Source: Talpa occidentalis
Taxonomy: Eukaryota > Chordata > Mammalia > Eulipotyphla > Talpidae
Reading direction: 5' to 3'
Length of the DNA stretch: 64,000 bases
NCBI RefSeq assembly: GCF_014898055.3
Contig: NW_023605083.1
Coordinates: 62,784,228 to 62,848,227 of the forward strand
Made by a program: the position numbers and the translations under genes. A model generated the notes under the pieces. It was not told the DNA's origin. It did not search any database and saw only the letters and a program-made list of their open reading frames with translations. This document shows positions 22,291 through 37,800 of the stretch, piece by piece. Positions within the stretch are counted from its first letter, which is position 1; the number at the start of each line of letters is the position of its first letter.

Positions 22291-25200
22291 CTGAATAGGA
22301 AAAGAAAGGGGGAGGGAGGGAAGTCCTTATAGAACAAGCAAGCAAAAAACAATTAGAATCATGCTTTCTGCTTTTCTTCCATGGAATCTATCCCCCAAAT
22401 AAATGCAAAGCAACCCCTTGATAACAGGACAGTCGATAATGATCGCACGTTCATAGTTGTCTCAAAACCTGATTGGTGACAAAACCCTAGAAGCATATCA
22501 GGGAATTTCATCCCCTTACTCCAGTACTGGTGGGACAAGGGGAAATGAGAGATACTGAAGCAAAAAGAGAAGTGAGAAGTATCACAGCAAAACACGGGTA
22601 ACAAAAAGTCATTTCAATAACTAAAAGCTTCTTTATAATAAGATACGCTCAATAAAAATATGATGAACAAATTTCATAATTGTAAAAACATCAGAGAATA
22701 TATATATGGAAAATTTTGGAAACTCAAAAAATACAAGCAGAGCCTAAATGTTTATGAGGTTCTGTAACTCTAAAGCTATTTCAAACAAGTTATTATTTCA
22801 CCTTTTAGCCTCATTTTCTGGCAAACCGAAAATTCAGTGATATAACTAAGTGCCTAGCTCTTTTATTTAACAAGGAAAAAAAGGGATTATAAGAAGTGTA
22901 GTGCTAGCAGGTCCAAAAGGCCTGTTTTATGGACTCTAGGAGAGGTGATTTTATTGCTAAAGCAAAGATACAGCGAAGCAGAAGGAGCAAATAACTAAAA
23001 GTCAAAAGAAAACTAGATTCATTTCCCCATCTTCACTACCTTCCCCAATGTTAATCCACAGAGTTAAAGAAAAAGAATAAAGACGGCTTCTTTTGAAATT
23101 GGTAATAGACACACTCATAGAGAAAATGCCAGCAGTTTTCCATTCATACAACAGACACATTAGAAGAAATCTGCTTGTGGCTAAGACGGTTTAAAGAAAG
23201 CAAGCTGGGGTGGGGAGGGTAAAAAATAAGATTAAGAAAATCGCCATCAAAAAAAAAAAAGAAAAAGAAAATCGCCATCAAATTTGATGAGTAATTGTCA
23301 AAACGTTTTTCCAACTCCACTTTTCAGTGTGTCGGTCTGTTTACTTAGATGTATACAATGAACTCTACTTTGCCACTGTTGACCACAATCTATAATTAAT
23401 GAAGATTAAATCAGGATCTACAATGGAAACAAAACTGTAGTACTGTGAGATAACTAGAGCTTCATAATACGTTAAACGTATATAAAATAAGAGTACCAAA
23501 TTTAAACACTTGGTAAAATTTAAAGAATTTAGCTTTGTACATTCCACTTGCATATACCTCTGTCGATCTGTATTCTAGATTGTATGATTATTAAAAGCAA
23601 AAATGAAACCAAAACACTCCTAAAACATACATTACAAAGAGTCTTGGCTTTTCCTCTGACCAGAATTCTCAAAAACTCACCTTCAAGTTTTTTAAGCAGT
23701 AATTCTATCACAGATAAAGCTTCTGTTCTCACAGATGAGTAGGTCTTATTTTCTAAGGAGAAAAATAATATAGTTCACATTACTTGTCTTATGATCTTTA
23801 CAGATAGAAACTCTTAAGACTAAATTAGTGTTACTGAAAGAACAATGTTCAGAAATTATAAATTCAGGGAAAGATACACCTGTTTTTAAGTAAGGTTAAA
23901 AGGTTATCTTATATGATACTTGAAAAACTTTAAAGAGTACTTTAAAGGTGAAAACCAAAACACACTATCCAAACAGTCATCTTCATATGACACCTAAGAA
24001 AGGACTTAAGGTTTACATGACTCTCCTCATTTTACCAAAGAACATTACACAACCCAGGGTTTACATCAACTCAGAGATAGCTGAGACCCTGCACAGACAC
24101 ACCTCTTGGCTGCCAGTTCTTTATCCAAAGGCACGCTACCTCCATGAATTGTGACAGAAATATGCTTCCTTGGTATCTACTCTAATTTCTAGTTCACGGT
24201 AGAATTTTGTGCATAAAAAATTAATAACCAAGTCCAAGGCAAGGGGTAATGATGAGCTTTAACATCCTGTGATACTACAAGGACGTGCTTAAAAGGATGA
24301 CAGAGACCTGCCAAGAGGACACGGAAGGCAGCTTGAAGGGGCTTCCCTAGTCAAATCTCAGTCAATCTGAGCAACAAATGAAAGAAGGAATATAATGCAT
24401 TATAAACCAATGGGGCGGGGGGAGCAGGGGAATCTATATATTCACATTGATGATAGATAAATAAAGACATAAGGAACAAAGGAAGGATCCTGCTTCCGAT
24501 AGGATGCCAACTGCCAAATGGCAAATGTGGAGGAAGTGCCAGAGTTAGAATATCATCTTAGTAAAAACTGGTTCAGGGAAAAACCATTAATGCATGCTAG
24601 GTCCAGAGAAGACATTTTGAAGAGGAGCAGTATTTTTTGCATGTCTTAAAGTGTCTTCTCCCAGACTACTTATTAGATGCAGTTTTCAAGAGAAGCAGGT
24701 TATTTGAATGGTCTTTAAGCGTGTTACCATGGCTGCTTATTAGACACAGAAGGGAAAAATAGTAACTGTACAGCAGAAAAAATTGAGTAATACCTTGACC
24801 AGGTAAGCAAAATTAACATCGCCAGTGAAGGCAGATGGACACTGTGTGCCTCTTGATGTGAGAGGACACAACATCACTTATGGTGTATGCCAACTGGGAA
24901 CTCATAACCTGGATCTAATCACAAGGAGACATCAGACAAACATCAAATGAGAAACATTCTGACACATTCTAATTTTAAGGGGAAGGTGGTAATGTTGTCT
25001 TTTCTTCAAAATTTTAAATGTTCTACAAGACAAAGACCGAGAAAATGTTCCAGGCTACAAGCAACTAAGAAAATAGGAAAATTAAATTCAGTAAGTGATC
25101 CTGGACTGAATTTCCTAATGGAGAGGTAGGGGTAATTTTTGTAAAGAACATTACTGAGTCAACTGAAAATGTAGAATATGAATGGTAAAAATTTGATTAA

Positions 25201-28200
25201 AATACAAGGTTAACAATGTAATACCACCAAAGCTGATGATGGTACAGTGGTTACATAAAAGAATACTAACTGAAGAACTTGGAAGTAAAGGAGGATGAGG
25301 TAAGCAACACCCGTTCAAATGGAGCAGGAAAAAACTATGCACACAGAAGTGCGCACGATAAACCAAATGGAGAAGTGTTAATAGATGTCTCTGAGTAAAG
25401 AATACACAGACACAATATGTACTGTTACTACAACTTTTGTGTAGTTTGAAATTATTTCCAAATGAAAGTTTTTAAAAATACCTGTTACAAGGTTTTCCTA
25501 ATCTAGGCCTAAAATCCTAAATCAAAGTTCCAGGTTAAAATATTAAAGCTTAGGGGAACATATTGAATATACTAAATAAAACTGTTCAATAGTTGCTCCA
25601 TAAATTTAATTCCTAGCACAAGGTAGGGAATATTATTTGAAGCTTAGATCCTTGAGTTTTTAAAACCAGGACTCCTTATCAATGTCAGTTTAATAGGCTC
25701 ACCTAAAGAATACGTGATTGCTTTACAAGTTTCAAGGAGAATTTCAGTCAAAGCCTCAGGATCTGCATGCTCTTCTTCTAAAAGCATTAGTCTGTACAAA
25801 CCAGAAAGCAAGATACAAATGTTACTAAAAAAATTCCGAAACTTTCTGGCAGAAACAATTTCTATTCCATATATCTTTTCATGATGTCAGTTGTGAGTTT
25901 TAAATTTTACAAGACTTCCACTGATAATATGTAAAATAAATGACTGAATCATAAAGCAAATTACCCCCGAAAAAAGGCATTCATTGACTGCAGGACTCCT
26001 AGCTGCACTTTCCATGTGCTGAGTTTTAGCCGTTCACACATCAGTTTGCACAGCTCCTGGCGATAACAACCTGGAGTGGGGAGGAAAAGCAACAGAATCG
26101 GACAAAGTAGGACAGAGAATGGGAAGGAGCAAGACACAAAGTAAGTGAGGGGTAGACACGGGTAGCCAAGAACAGAGAGGGGTAGAGGGACAGGGAAGGA
26201 GGGTTAGGGAGAGGAAGGAAGAGAGGGAAAAAATAAAATAATAAATGCCTTTAATTAAAGACCAAAATTTCCCCCAAAAATCCCTAAACAAATTTCCCCA
26301 ATAAAAACCACTCCCACCTCCCATCCCACCCAGCCCCAACTTAAGGTCCCAATATAAATGTTCATAAATGATCACTTCCAAGGCAATATCTTTCTCCAAG
26401 GAACTGACACAACATTTTAACCACATTCCTGCTTCCCTAAAAAACACCCTGAATGACGGCCAAAAAAAGGAGAACTCTGGAGGTCAGGAGTTCCTCTCTA
26501 GACAGTCACAGGCTTCTTACAAGTTGTTGGCTTACCAAGAGTCAACAGTGTTTTACCCCAAACCTGTTAGGCCAACTGGACTTGTTATTACAATTATGTA
26601 ATTAACAGTATGCTAACTAATGAAACAGGAATATAAAACATAACAAAGAAGCCATTTTTTAAATGCTGTACAATTTAGGACAGTCAAAACAAATGAAGTC
26701 GGCTAAAGATCTACAAGAATTCTACACTTGAATTGCTTTGAGAAAGACTGTAAATTCTTCCTTTGCTTTCAAGAGACCAAGCCGACACTGTAGATGATAC
26801 ATTTTCAGTAAGACGTACAGGAGAAACCAATGTGGAACAGTCAAATTCTCCAAGACCTTTCAAGCAAAAGCTAGTAGTCCTGATGATGTCAAACATGAGG
26901 ACTTCCACTTCACTCCAAGAAAAAAGAACACAAAATTTATAGTATGTCTTGGAAAATTCTTTCTATACATAGTAAATATACTTTTTAAAGTCCACACAAA
27001 GGTTAGCAAGGCTCATTAAGTCTGATTTAAGACATAACCAATCACAATCAATAATACTCTTCACAAATTTCAAGAATACCCCACCAATAAATTCTGTGGA
27101 TTCCTCAAAATAGAGCATCATAAAGAAAGGTAACAGCATTCTTTTTTATAGTCAAACAATATATATAAAACATATCATGGTTGTTACGGGCTTAACTGTG
27201 TTCTCAAAATTCCTATATTAAAGTCCTCACTCCAAATGGAATGTGACTGTACTGGGAGACAGGGTCTTTAAGGAGGTAATTTGGGTGACCTCTAATCCAG
27301 TATCAATGGTGCCTTTTAAAAAAAGGATATTAGAACACAGACATGGGTGGCTATTTACAAGTCAAGGAGAGACATCTCAGAAGATGATAACTCTGTCAAC
27401 ACCATGATCTCAAGACATCTAGTCTCCAGAATTATGAGAAAATTCCTTTCTGGTGTTTAAGCCACCCAATCTGTGGTACTTTGATATAGCTGTCCCAGCA
27501 AACTGATACAATGGTGAGTGAGATTATCTGCTGATATAGGAATAAAATTTATATTGGACATTTCACTATTACTGAATCAGGCTGTACAAGACAACAATAA
27601 CTATAATTTATCATGCAAAGCATCTTTGCCCTCACTAAGGAACCTCTGATTACTTCTTCAAATGCAGTTTCAGGTACTTACGTTGGGTCTCCTCATTTCG
27701 AGGCCAGGCTTTGCCAAGACTCTCAAATGCTCCCAGCAAGGAGTCCAGCTGGAGCTCCTTTTCCTTCTCATTCTCATCCTCATTTTTGTTAGTCCGGACT
27801 CCAATGCTTTCAGGTGAGTTCTAGGACATGTCATAGAAAGGACGGCAAAAAGTAAAAAAAAAAAATTTTCAAAGTTGCAGGTATACACTGAAGGTACCAG
27901 AGTATGATATGGTAACCAAGAATTAAAAGCTAAATTCTCTGCTAAAATGCTAAATTAAATGCTAAATGATTTTTGCAATTTGTAACAAGAACACTATACC
28001 TCTTTAGTAAATCCTTTAAGAAATCTGTGAGCAAAGTAAGAAAAAATAATGTATATATAGTGTTTTGAACTCAACATAACAAAGACTTGCACTATAATCA
28101 TGAAATTAAAGAGGAAGAACTCATCAGTAAAAATCTAAATCCAAATTCTTCCTTAATATATGAGTGAAACAGAGGCCAAAAAGTGACTTGGCCAGTTAGC

Positions 28201-31200
28201 TAGTGATGTAATCAAATTAAAATGCAAGCCTCCCAAAGCCACACACTGTATTGCATGTAACAGAAATTACACGTTCAACATTGTTTTATTAAAAGAAAAC
28301 AACTGCAAATTAGCAGGAACATAAGAAATAACATTATTCAAAATATTTCATCTTTCACAAATAAACAGGTAAATGATACCTTTTTTTCTTTGACTCAGTA
28401 CTCAACCTTTAAAAACAAATATTTCATTTTCCAAATAAAATCAAACACCAAAGTCCCCGAATATATGGCAAAGGCAGTCAACAGTGACACAGTGCGTTCC
28501 GTCTTCACTCTAGAAATGACTGGGGTGGCTTCTGTTCGTGCTCACAGGGTTAAGTTTAGTGTGACTATGACAGACAGAGTTCATTCACTCCACCATCCAC
28601 TCTGCCCTTCTGCCACAGCGGGCAAATAGGAGCCTGGAATGAAGACAACCTTTCCTAGCTTCATCTGCAGCCAGTGTGGCTATGTGGCTAAGCCAACGGG
28701 CAAGAAGTGCAAGTGCTGTGGAGAAGTTTCCAGAAACTGTCCTTAAGAGAAAACTGTCAAGTCCACTTGGATCCTTCATCCTCTCTTCATCTTCTCTGCC
28801 ACCTCCTGTCTGCAATGCAGCTACACTGTGGACCACGAAGACAATGGCTACATCCCAGGGACAGCAGAGCTGGCAGCTGTAAAGAGCCAGAATTCCTAAA
28901 CTATTATGTGAGAAACAAACTTCTCTTGTGTTTGAAGCTGCGGCACTTTGGTGTTTTCTGCTATTTGCAGTTACACTTATTCTAATAAATACACTTATTA
29001 CACTTATTCTAATAAAACAAGCAAACAGGACACAGGAAAATCTTTTCTTCTTTTTCTTTTTTTTTTTAAAGTTTTCTAAAGCATAAACCAGACCTGAGAG
29101 GATAGAGATGGTCATTACCTTCTTGATGAGAGGTATGACAATGTCAGAAAACTCCTGAAATCTGTCTTCTTTGGTGGCCTTCAAGACATCTGCCGCACAG
29201 CTGATAGCTACAATCTTGTACTTGAGGTTCTCTTTGCAACACTCCTTCAGAACAGCTTGGAGAATCTCATCTATGCTGGGTTGATTGGGCACAGGCTTTT
29301 CCAGCTCTGCACTACAGGATCCACACAAAAGCATCAGAACAATTAATGAAGGCTGAGCTTTCAGGTTCAGTTTAAGAAATAGAATCTTCACTGAAAGAAC
29401 ATTACCTGCAAGCTGTCACCACACAGGCAATGGCTTTCAAGAGCTCCTCCTGATGGGATGAAACATGAAGAAATACCATTAAGCACATGTGTCTCTGGAA
29501 TATTCTCCTGCAATGACTACAGTTACCTCAGAAATATTTAATAATTACGACTTCAAAAATTAACCAATCCCATCTTCTCTTTAATGCACTTAACTGTTTA
29601 ACAAGCACTTCAAAATAGTTCTACTCCAAACCAGAGACAGGACAACTATATTCATTTCTATAAAGAGCTAGAGAACTGACTTGCCCAAGGTCACTCAGGT
29701 AGATGTGCACCCACGTCATCTGACTGAGTCTTCCTCCTAAGTTCAGTACTTCTACAGTACTGGCTTTTACTACCAACTTACTATAGACTTTTACAAAACC
29801 AGATAGATCCTTGTATGTTGCCACAATCTCATGTTCTCACTGAGTGCTCACTGTTAAGTACCATACTATTGCCCTCATATAAAAATGACTTGTATGAATT
29901 CGTATGTCCCGGAGATTGGTATTCTCAGCTCTAGGATTAGATGTAGCTTGCCTTGCTACTCAATTTCACATACACCTGATTCTGATCATCCATTGGTCAA
30001 CTGGTACAAAATGGTGAACTCTTAAGTTTAAGACTTAGCTTGGAAAGCTGGGCATGATAAATAAAATCAATCCTCAGCATCACCACACATATTCAAGGAC
30101 ACGTGGGTTATTTTGATGACATATACTTTATCAGGCAAAGTTACCCAAATTTCCCCATTGGCTATGAAATCTGGCTCACAAAAACAATTCATCAGAATGA
30201 AGTTCCACAAAGCCAGGTTATTTTTCTAGAAAAGGAAAAATGAAGTCATAATCCTTTAAAGGATACCTTAAATTCAACTGGGCATGCATGGTTCCTTTAC
30301 CTTTCCTGCCCATGTTCTTCCTGCTAGGCCTTGCAGTAATGCAGTCAGTATCATTCCCAGATATGGAGGTACTAGGGAGCTGGTTTGTTTTGCAATCGAT
30401 GCCATGGCAATTGCACCCTGGGCTTTCATTTTCCAGGACTGAGACTGTAAAGCCTTCTGGGTAATGGTAATCAACTCCTGCAGGTACAATCGAATGCCAC
30501 CAAAGGAACCTATATGATGAAAAGCAAAATTAAATAATGTTTAAATGACAAAATAAATTAAACTGACTTTTCCCCCTAAGTTAGAGACCATTAGGCTAAA
30601 GCAATGATTCTCAATGGTATTATCACACCACTCTCTCAAAGAGAGGAAGGGTGAGGTATGGCAACTTATCTTTGCAACAGAAGGGCTCTATGAACTTGGG
30701 TATGTCCACGAAAGGATGTTATGAAAATGTCACCATCCATTAATATGTATCAAGGTGAAAAACACTGCTAAGACATACTACTCTAAAATAATACTCGAAG
30801 GTGACACAGAATCACTGTTTTACTCTCATCTAAGATAAGTAAAGCTTTCCTTTGCTTGGACAGAGCAAAAGTATTGCTCACACACGCAGCCATGAGTGAA
30901 AAGTTCTGAGCGCCAACCTTGACAACCCAGTTGTTTGGATAGGCTGCAAACCAAATGGGATACATGTTAAGGTCCTTGGAAAGTAACTACAGGAGTTTCT
31001 GAATAAAGAGTATGAATAAAACATCCAGATGTGATTAAACAACAGACTTGACTCACAGGCATTATTTACTAACCAGGGACATTTTCCTGCCATACTTCAG
31101 TCCATAAGTTACATTCTTCTTTTTCAGATTTCTCCTCATCAGCAATTTCATGCATGCCTAGAAACGCCAAAGGCAGAACTTCCTTGGCATGGTTCTTCAA

Positions 31201-34200
31201 CACATCAGGGCTGTACCGTCCAATAGCATGAACAGTCAAAGCACAAGAGGTCTTGTAGATGGGTTCTAAACAGTAGCAAAGAGAAGCATAATCTTTAGAG
31301 ATGATCTAAACAGACGAATGCTCAATTTGCACCACAGAAAACAGATAAATAGATAATTAGAAATGTTTCTAGCAAACTACATAAAATCACAGAGGATAAG
31401 ATTTGAATTTTTTGTTAAATTATAACTTCTAAATTAAAGATAATATGAAATAGAGGAGAGAGGATACCTTCTTTCTCCATATACCAGCCATTGAGCTTCT
31501 GCAGGAGTTTTTCAGTGCTGCTATCCCGTGAGGTCTAAAAAAAAAAACAAGCATCATCATTTCATTGTAATTATTACAGTGTAATTACTTAGCTACATTA
31601 GAAATTCAACTCACCCGAACTAAATGGCCCATGGCAAATGCACAGGATTTCTGAATTACACTGTTCCGATCTGTCAGGCCACTAAGCAAAGCACTCATAA
31701 GTTTACCTGTCAGGAATATGGAAGAAAAATCTGATACCTGGTTGACCAAATGTCCTGCTCTATTCCGAGGATGAAAACAAACTTAACTCTGTAATTAACA
31801 TCTTACTTACTCCATGAAAGTCTAGATCCCTTTTATGTTACATTTATACTATCCACTTGCTTCCCTTTGATAGACATAAAATTAAAAATAATTTGTGTCT
31901 AGACTATTGTAGGGGAAGTTGCAAAAATGAGAACTAGCTACATAAAATTCATTAAACCCATGTAGAAGCCAATACAGTAGAGAAAAATGCTCATGCAAAA
32001 AACTAGCAATAAACAGCAAGCAAATCTACATGGCAGATAATTTCACCTCCATGTACCACTGTACATCAAACACAAAAAACGGAAAACTTGCTAAACCTGA
32101 TAATCACTGTGCCTCTTGCAAATAAAAAGGGAAGAAAAGGAAAAAAGCATATAGTATTACAAGTGTGTCTAAAAGATAATTATTTTTCCTTTTAAAACTT
32201 TGTCACACAAGGTTTGAGGACACAAAAATATCACCAGCATGGTTCTGACAAACTCACCTGAGTAAGGTGTAAGGTCCTGGGGACACTGAGTAGTTAATGA
32301 CACAATGACGCTGGCACAGCCTCCCTACAAGGTTACAAAAGCAAAGGTCTAAATGTGATGGTCACAATGCTTTGTCTATCAAACCATGAAGCTGAACAGA
32401 CTCTCTAGGATTCAATTATAAAGAGGAACACTCTCCTATCAAATTAAAATGCCAAGATTTTTCTCAAGACCTTCAGCATGGAAGATGCATACTCTGCTAC
32501 ACTACAAGTAAAAAAGAAAATTGATACAATTTTTCAGGAAGGCACCATAAGTCATCGTATCCACCTTTGTTCTAACATCGCCAGTTCTAAAAATTTAATA
32601 AAGGAAATAGCCTTATATATGTCAAAAGACACTCATTTCATGCTTTGTTTAAAGCTGAAAACAAACTTGATGTTACTGGATGGATTATCTACGCAATAAA
32701 CTACTACATGGTCGTTAAAGGAGAGACCATAGAGGGCAAATGTATAGAAGAGTCCAGGAAGAAACACTTGGAAACATTACCATCAATTATCGCTAGGTGT
32801 TAAATTACAGACAATTTTTAGTGTTCGCCTAAAAGTAGGGGATTTCTACTAAAATCTTTAAAGGTAAGCATTAATTATTTCAAGACAAAAAAAAAATTGA
32901 GGTGTCTGTTTTAAAGAGTGGGGTGGGGAGCTAATCATTCCCTAAAAAACACACCTGGGGGTTGATGAGGCGTGAACAGCCCCACCAATAACCAATAATG
33001 AACCAAGAGAGAGCCAGCATGTGCAGGGCAACCAGTGGAGAGAGAGAACTGCATTAATAAAGTAAGACAATATTCACTAAGTCCCATGTTTTATTTTCTG
33101 AATCAGTTACATGTTTTAAGTTATGAGTACAGTCATGATAACAAAAGTGACTATAAAATAATATTAGGTTTTACAGAAAAATAAGAACTTCAAACATGAT
33201 GGCTATTCTATTTTCGTGGGCAAAACCAATGAAGTTGCAAATTCCTCATTTGAAAAATATACTTACTTACCTTAGTTCCAAGACCCACACCACTTCTGAT
33301 CAGCTCACATAATCTAGGAACTAGCTCACCCAGCACCGACACATCAAGATATTGCAGGCACTTTTGAAACAAGAGAACATAAATATAAAGTTAACCTTAA
33401 CAAATACTTGTACCCCATCTCCAATTAAAAACTGTTAAATATGTACCCACTAGATTTCACATTCAATTGAAAAATGTTAAAACCACCATGTATTACACAC
33501 ACAAAAAAGTATTCATCAGTGTTCAACATTCAAAACAAAAGAAAAGCAATTATTGTCAACTTCTTAACAAAACTGACCATATTGCATAATGCAGTGATAT
33601 AAATCCTATTATTAATGAACGTATCTGCAGGTGTTCACTATTTCCTTAAGCTTTCTATTTCTCCCAATAACCCAATTAAGATACAAGGTCCACAGACCAA
33701 ATTTTGGTAATAGTCTCCCAGTAGGCACCTAAATTACCGATTTCTTTTGCCCAGCCTTATGATTTGCTTAGGAGAAGAGTTGCCAGTAACTAACAAGCTC
33801 TCAATTAACCACTACTGGCTAAGCATGGCAGTCAGTTTTAATGAGTTTAGTAATTTCTAAACCAAACTCCACAACTTTGGAACTTAGAACCTCAGAGCCA
33901 AGCAACTTTCTACAAATCCCCTCCCATAACTTAAACAGCAATTTTAAAACAACAATTTTCTTCACCAATCTATGGTACCCACTTCACTGAAACCTTCCCA
34001 GTTCCTCCCAAAGATAACACTCAAGCAGAGGTGAAATCTGAACCTTTCTAAACAGGCAGGCCAAAAGAAAGATAGGTCAAAAGAAACATATTAAAAGAGA
34101 GATCATTTATGTTGTTATCCTGTGCAACACCAATCCGGACTAATGGATTTTAGTATTTGTAGCCTGTGGAGTTTGAACAATCACATCCTAAGGTGAAAAA

Positions 34201-34858
34201 CAACATATTACATGTAGGTACTGACCATGTTGATCGTTTCCATCATGGGAGAGGATTTGGCAGCGCTGAGTCGAGCACTATCCATTGCAGCCTAAAGAAC
34301 ACAAATTCAAGTCACTGAGCAATTTAAGGACCCCAAGGACACTCCCCTAATAGGGATTCATTTCAAAAATGAATCTTCTTATAATATACAAAATAACAGA
34401 GTCACACATAAGTCTGACTCTAATTTCTTTTGACCATGACTCAACCATTTACCTGTACAGGGAGCATCTCACCACAGGTTACAAATTCAGATGATACTGA
34501 GAAATTGACTGCAGTTATAAATTAACAAGTATTCCACCCTTTGTAAGTCTCAGACTCTCCACCCACTAGATGCAGGAATAGACTAAATAAATTTCTAAGG
34601 TTTTCTAAGCAATAAGAAAAAAGTATACATTTACCGCTTCAATTCTGTAAAAGGCCTTCATATCTACAATGATATTTAAGTTTAACAACTACCCTAAAGA
34701 AAAAGTTAACACAACTCAGACATCCTAAGAAAAATCGTATGGCATACAGAAGTGGTTTGCCTATGGTTGCAAAGTCTGGACTAGAATTTATGTTTCCTAA
34801 TTGTCAGCACCTAGAAAACATGTTATAAGAAGCCAGGAAGGGAAATGTCTTCTGCTAC

Positions 34859-34890
<32 letters not shown>

Positions 34891-37800
34891 AAGAATGATG
34901 AATGTAGAAGAAAACAGCAATAGCAGAGGCAAATGGGAAAGAAAACAAGTTATCAGAATTTACGCAAATTTAAAAGTTAAATAGTGAACTGAGGGAAAAA
35001 ATAGCAATATATATTCATGGACTTGATGATACTAATAAAAATAAACATAAAAACATAAATAAGTCAAGTGCAAAAATAGGCATCAAATAGAAAAACACAA
35101 TTTACAGAATAGAAATGGCTAAAACAGTGTGAAAAGACACTGGAAACAGTAATGGTAAGTGTAAACCACAACAAAAAGATTCTTGCTTATCAGATTAATG
35201 TTATTCAATGTTGGCAAAGGTGTGAAGAACACGGAACATTCATAACTTTTAAAGTCAAAATCTCCCACAAAAATCAAAACCACCTATTGTAGGACTAATC
35301 TTCATGCACTGAAAAGAATGAGGCAGATCTATATACAGGTATGATACATTGCTAACAACAAAAAGTAAGTCACGGAACAATCACAGTGCGATTCTACTTT
35401 TAAATTAGTATGTTTGCTAAGCTTTGCAGCCTCGAACTACGAAAGAATTTGAAAACACGCAGGGAACTGTTAACAATAGGCACTCCTCAGAAAACAGGGG
35501 AGGTGGATTCCTAGGAGATAACTTTCTGCTCTATTGATTTCTCACAATAAATGATGTGGGCCATGCCAAAGTCTAGAGACAAATCCTTTTTACTTGCAGA
35601 AGATAAGTTGTCCATAAAAAGATTCTGAAAGTATAGACCCACACTTCAAAAAAACAAACAAACAAACATGTATCAAAAAACTATGTTAAATAAACGTCAA
35701 TGCATTTTTGGGTAGAAATGTTACTTTCATACAATTCACAGAGTAATATGAAACTCTTCTTCCTCCCCGCCCACAAAAAAACATCCTGTGTGTGTGACAC
35801 ACGTGAGCTGGAATCATGGGCTTGCCTAAGGCCAATGAAGGATCTTCCAGAAGCGCCTCAGTACCTTAACAGGGTTCTTCCTCCACAGTATTTACCAATA
35901 AGCCTGTGCTTCCAACTCACCTTTTCTTGGTCTGTTGCCCGGAGGCTCAAATAATTGAGAACTTGGGGTTCCAATACACTTAAGGATTCCAGAAGAGCTG
36001 GGATGAGTTTTGGTGCATGTGGTTTCAGCATGGCTCCTGCACTTTTGCTGATCTTCACAAGCGTGTTAATGCTACAGACACACAGAACACAACTCCTGAA
36101 TCTTCGTAATGTAAGCATGAAGCACTACAAATTTAATCATGGGGATGGTCTCCTATTTATCCCATTCGGGAATATGATCCTTTGGTTACAGAGCCTGGTA
36201 TTAGCACTGTTTTTTTTTCCACTAGAAATTTTCTGGCATATATGAAAGTAAAGATACTCAGAAATAAAATTCTGGGTATTCTTCACCCAGCTAAACAATC
36301 GGCAACCTCTGGCCAACTGTGTTCTCATCTATACCTCCTCCATACATGGGCATACTTTTTCCCCTGCACTGAATTATTCTGAAATATTATGAAGTAGCAT
36401 AACCAACAACCTTGGGCCTGTGGAGTAACAGGAACATGCCTGACTGGGACCCAAAGAGGTTGATGACAGTAAAATTAACACATTTACTCAAGGTGGTGGC
36501 AGAACGTTGGTCAAAATAAGGCTGTCAATAATAAGTCCCATGAGGATGTTTCTGTGAAAATGCTCTGACTCTCAACTTTCAACAATTGGTCTTGGGCTGC
36601 CTCCATGGAGTCCCCTCAACTCACTTTCCATACTTTCAAGAATCTAACATTCAAAGAAATCTAATTCCCACCACATGGCTAGGGACTAAGTAAATTCAAC
36701 ACATTCATTTATCAGCTGATTCACACCTGAGGGCTCGAACTTCTGTTACAGGACTCATCATTCCTTTGTCCAAAAGGCAAGGCAGAAGGACGGCAATGGT
36801 TCGCTGGCCAGCTGCACCTTTGGCAGGGTCACACATTTTCACACAAACCTCACATACAAAGAGCATAGAAATTAGTGAACCAATCTCTCATCCAATAAAG
36901 AATTTACCTGACAAAAGAATTCCTATTTCTCATATTCATAGAAAAAAATTAAAATATGACACTACAGAGAGAAACAGAAGAATGAGATCTGGGATTGAGT
37001 TCTGTCTGCCAATAACTAAACAGAAATTTTGGTAATACATTTTTTACTTTTTAAGTTTTGGTCTTCTAATCTGTGACATAGGAAACAGTTAAAGACGAAA
37101 TGAGAAAATGTATAAAAAGATTTATCATCATCATAACTTTGGGCAGCAGCAAAATACAGTGGTCAAAAACAAATCTAGTATGAGAAACACTTGGGTTAAA
37201 AGCTGGATTACTACTTACTAACAATGTGACCTATGGCAAGATTTATACAATTAGAATGTAGAAGTCCCTCACAGATCACAAAACCAAGTCCAAGTGGGAA
37301 ATGAGTTTTAAAAAAGCTTGCCGATTTCACAGGCATATTAACACATAAACATAGCAATAGTAACAGAAAAGACAGATGCTGTTTGATCTAAATGAGTAAT
37401 GTGTTCCTTAGGAATACATAAGAGAAGGCAAACTTTATCTAAAGGCGCAGATAAGCTCACCATTAAAAAGATATATATACATTATTAAAAATATCAGTGT
37501 AATACTATCCCCCACCAATTTCTCATTCATTGTAAGACCAGGGGGCCAATTACACTGTAACTAAATGTCATTTTATATGACCAAAAAAACAAGCCTTTTT
37601 AGTTATGGCACACAGAAATATGCCCCACTTCACCCCCAAAGTAAAATAAGAGTCTTCACCTTGCTTAGAGTTTTCAGAGCTAGTTCTGCTGCTTTTCGTA
37701 CAGATTCCTAAAAATGAAAAAAGTCTGGCATCATGCAAGTTAGAGATTTTCATTCTCATCTACCCCACAGTATTTACGTGCCTGTGACTTTAAGCAGATT

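Noticed and set aside
28585..29391. Long minus-strand frame of 268 codons
   Set aside because: It is ECPAS window exon 30 read through into its flanking introns and an old repeat; the true exon is 29119-29311 with clear splice sites.
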